Of a DNA stretch of 64,000 nucleotides, positions 63,936 through 64,000 are shown piece after piece; within the stretch, counting starts at the first letter, position 1, and the number at the start of each line of letters is the position of its first letter. The notes beneath the pieces are model-generated. The model was not told the origin of the DNA. It saw nothing but the letters and a program-made list of their open reading frames with translations, and did not search any database. Position numbers and translations under genes: made by a program. This DNA is from Sulfuriroseicoccus oceanibius (GTDB lineage Bacteria; Verrucomicrobiota; Verrucomicrobiia; Verrucomicrobiales; SLCJ01), in assembly GCF_010681825.2 (NCBI RefSeq), contig NZ_CP066776.1, positions 434,001 to 498,000 on the forward strand, read 5' to 3'.

Positions 63936-64000
63936 GTCCTCTATGTTCAGATCATCCCGCCCATTGATGTCGGTGCTTACGAGCGGAGTCATGTTTGGAG

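Noticed and set aside
63967-64000. Start of a coding region at the right edge (for example an origin gene)
   Set aside because: Only 11 codons are visible and there is no ribosome-binding site, so no product can be supported.

Overview
The window looks like chromosomal DNA of a GC-rich Gram-negative bacterium, most likely a member of Verrucomicrobiota. This is an inference from the gene set (DUF3276 PUR-type protein, DUF3817, a DUF6580-type membrane protein, ROK kinase, CdaA next to mnmG) and from the dense intergenic repeats related to the 'tctttgcgtgag' and 'ttcgtggttc' families. No rRNA, tRNA or CRISPR was recognised.

Layout. 0-2.3 kb: a peroxiredoxin-like gene running off the left edge, a small unknown gene and an XRE-HTH/acetyltransferase-like fusion. 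2.3-4.6 kb: composite repeats with IS256-family copy 1. 4.6-8.4 kb (minus): glnS-thiL-tsaE-tsaB. 8.5-15.5 kb: msrA, a GH38 alpha-mannosidase (minus), cyclophilin, a membrane protein, a nitroreductase and DUF3817. 15.8-19.8 kb: ROK kinase, acyltransferase 3 (minus) and a DUF6580-like protein. 19.9-25.0 kb: a complete pyruvate dehydrogenase cluster (E1alpha, E1beta, E2, E3). 25.8-29.6 kb: a multi-pass membrane protein, an inositol-phosphatase-family enzyme and a RhlE-like helicase. 29.6-38.9 kb: the largest repeat fields, interleaved with amgK-like, trxA, IS copy 2, rmlB and murU-like genes. 39-46 kb: carB, a gene broken by IS copy 3, and a Met/His-rich beta-barrel protein. 46.9-50 kb: a PLD-nuclease/SF2-helicase/DUF3427 protein whose sequence looks less GC-rich than its surroundings (probable transfer, possible defence gene). 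50.2-52.1 kb: RDD, TfoX-N, LysE and PLA2-like lipoprotein in a tightly overlapping run. 53-62 kb: mnmG (minus), cdaA with a tiny overlapping partner, bioD, DUF3276, trpS, a small membrane protein and mutS. 62-64 kb: repeats, then a pair of 234-bp non-coding modules with DnaA-box-like sequences.

Two non-coding systems stand out. First, roughly fifty short hairpins sit inside modular intergenic elements. Their six-base loops are nearly constant (ACTCCT, AGGAGT, ATTCCT), while their stems differ between copies in a base-pair-compensated way. In the fuller elements two hairpins have mutually complementary loops and flank a CCATCG...CGATGG pair. The elements tend to start just downstream of gene 3' ends, in the direction of transcription. 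Second, three parS-like palindromes (50.2, 54.2, 55.1 kb) and the duplicated 234-bp module at the right end suggest that this is the neighbourhood of the chromosomal origin.

The three 1337-bp IS copies encode the same transposase. Their flanking duplications are intact, so the pre-insertion sequences can be rebuilt: two hit the repeats and one split a gene.
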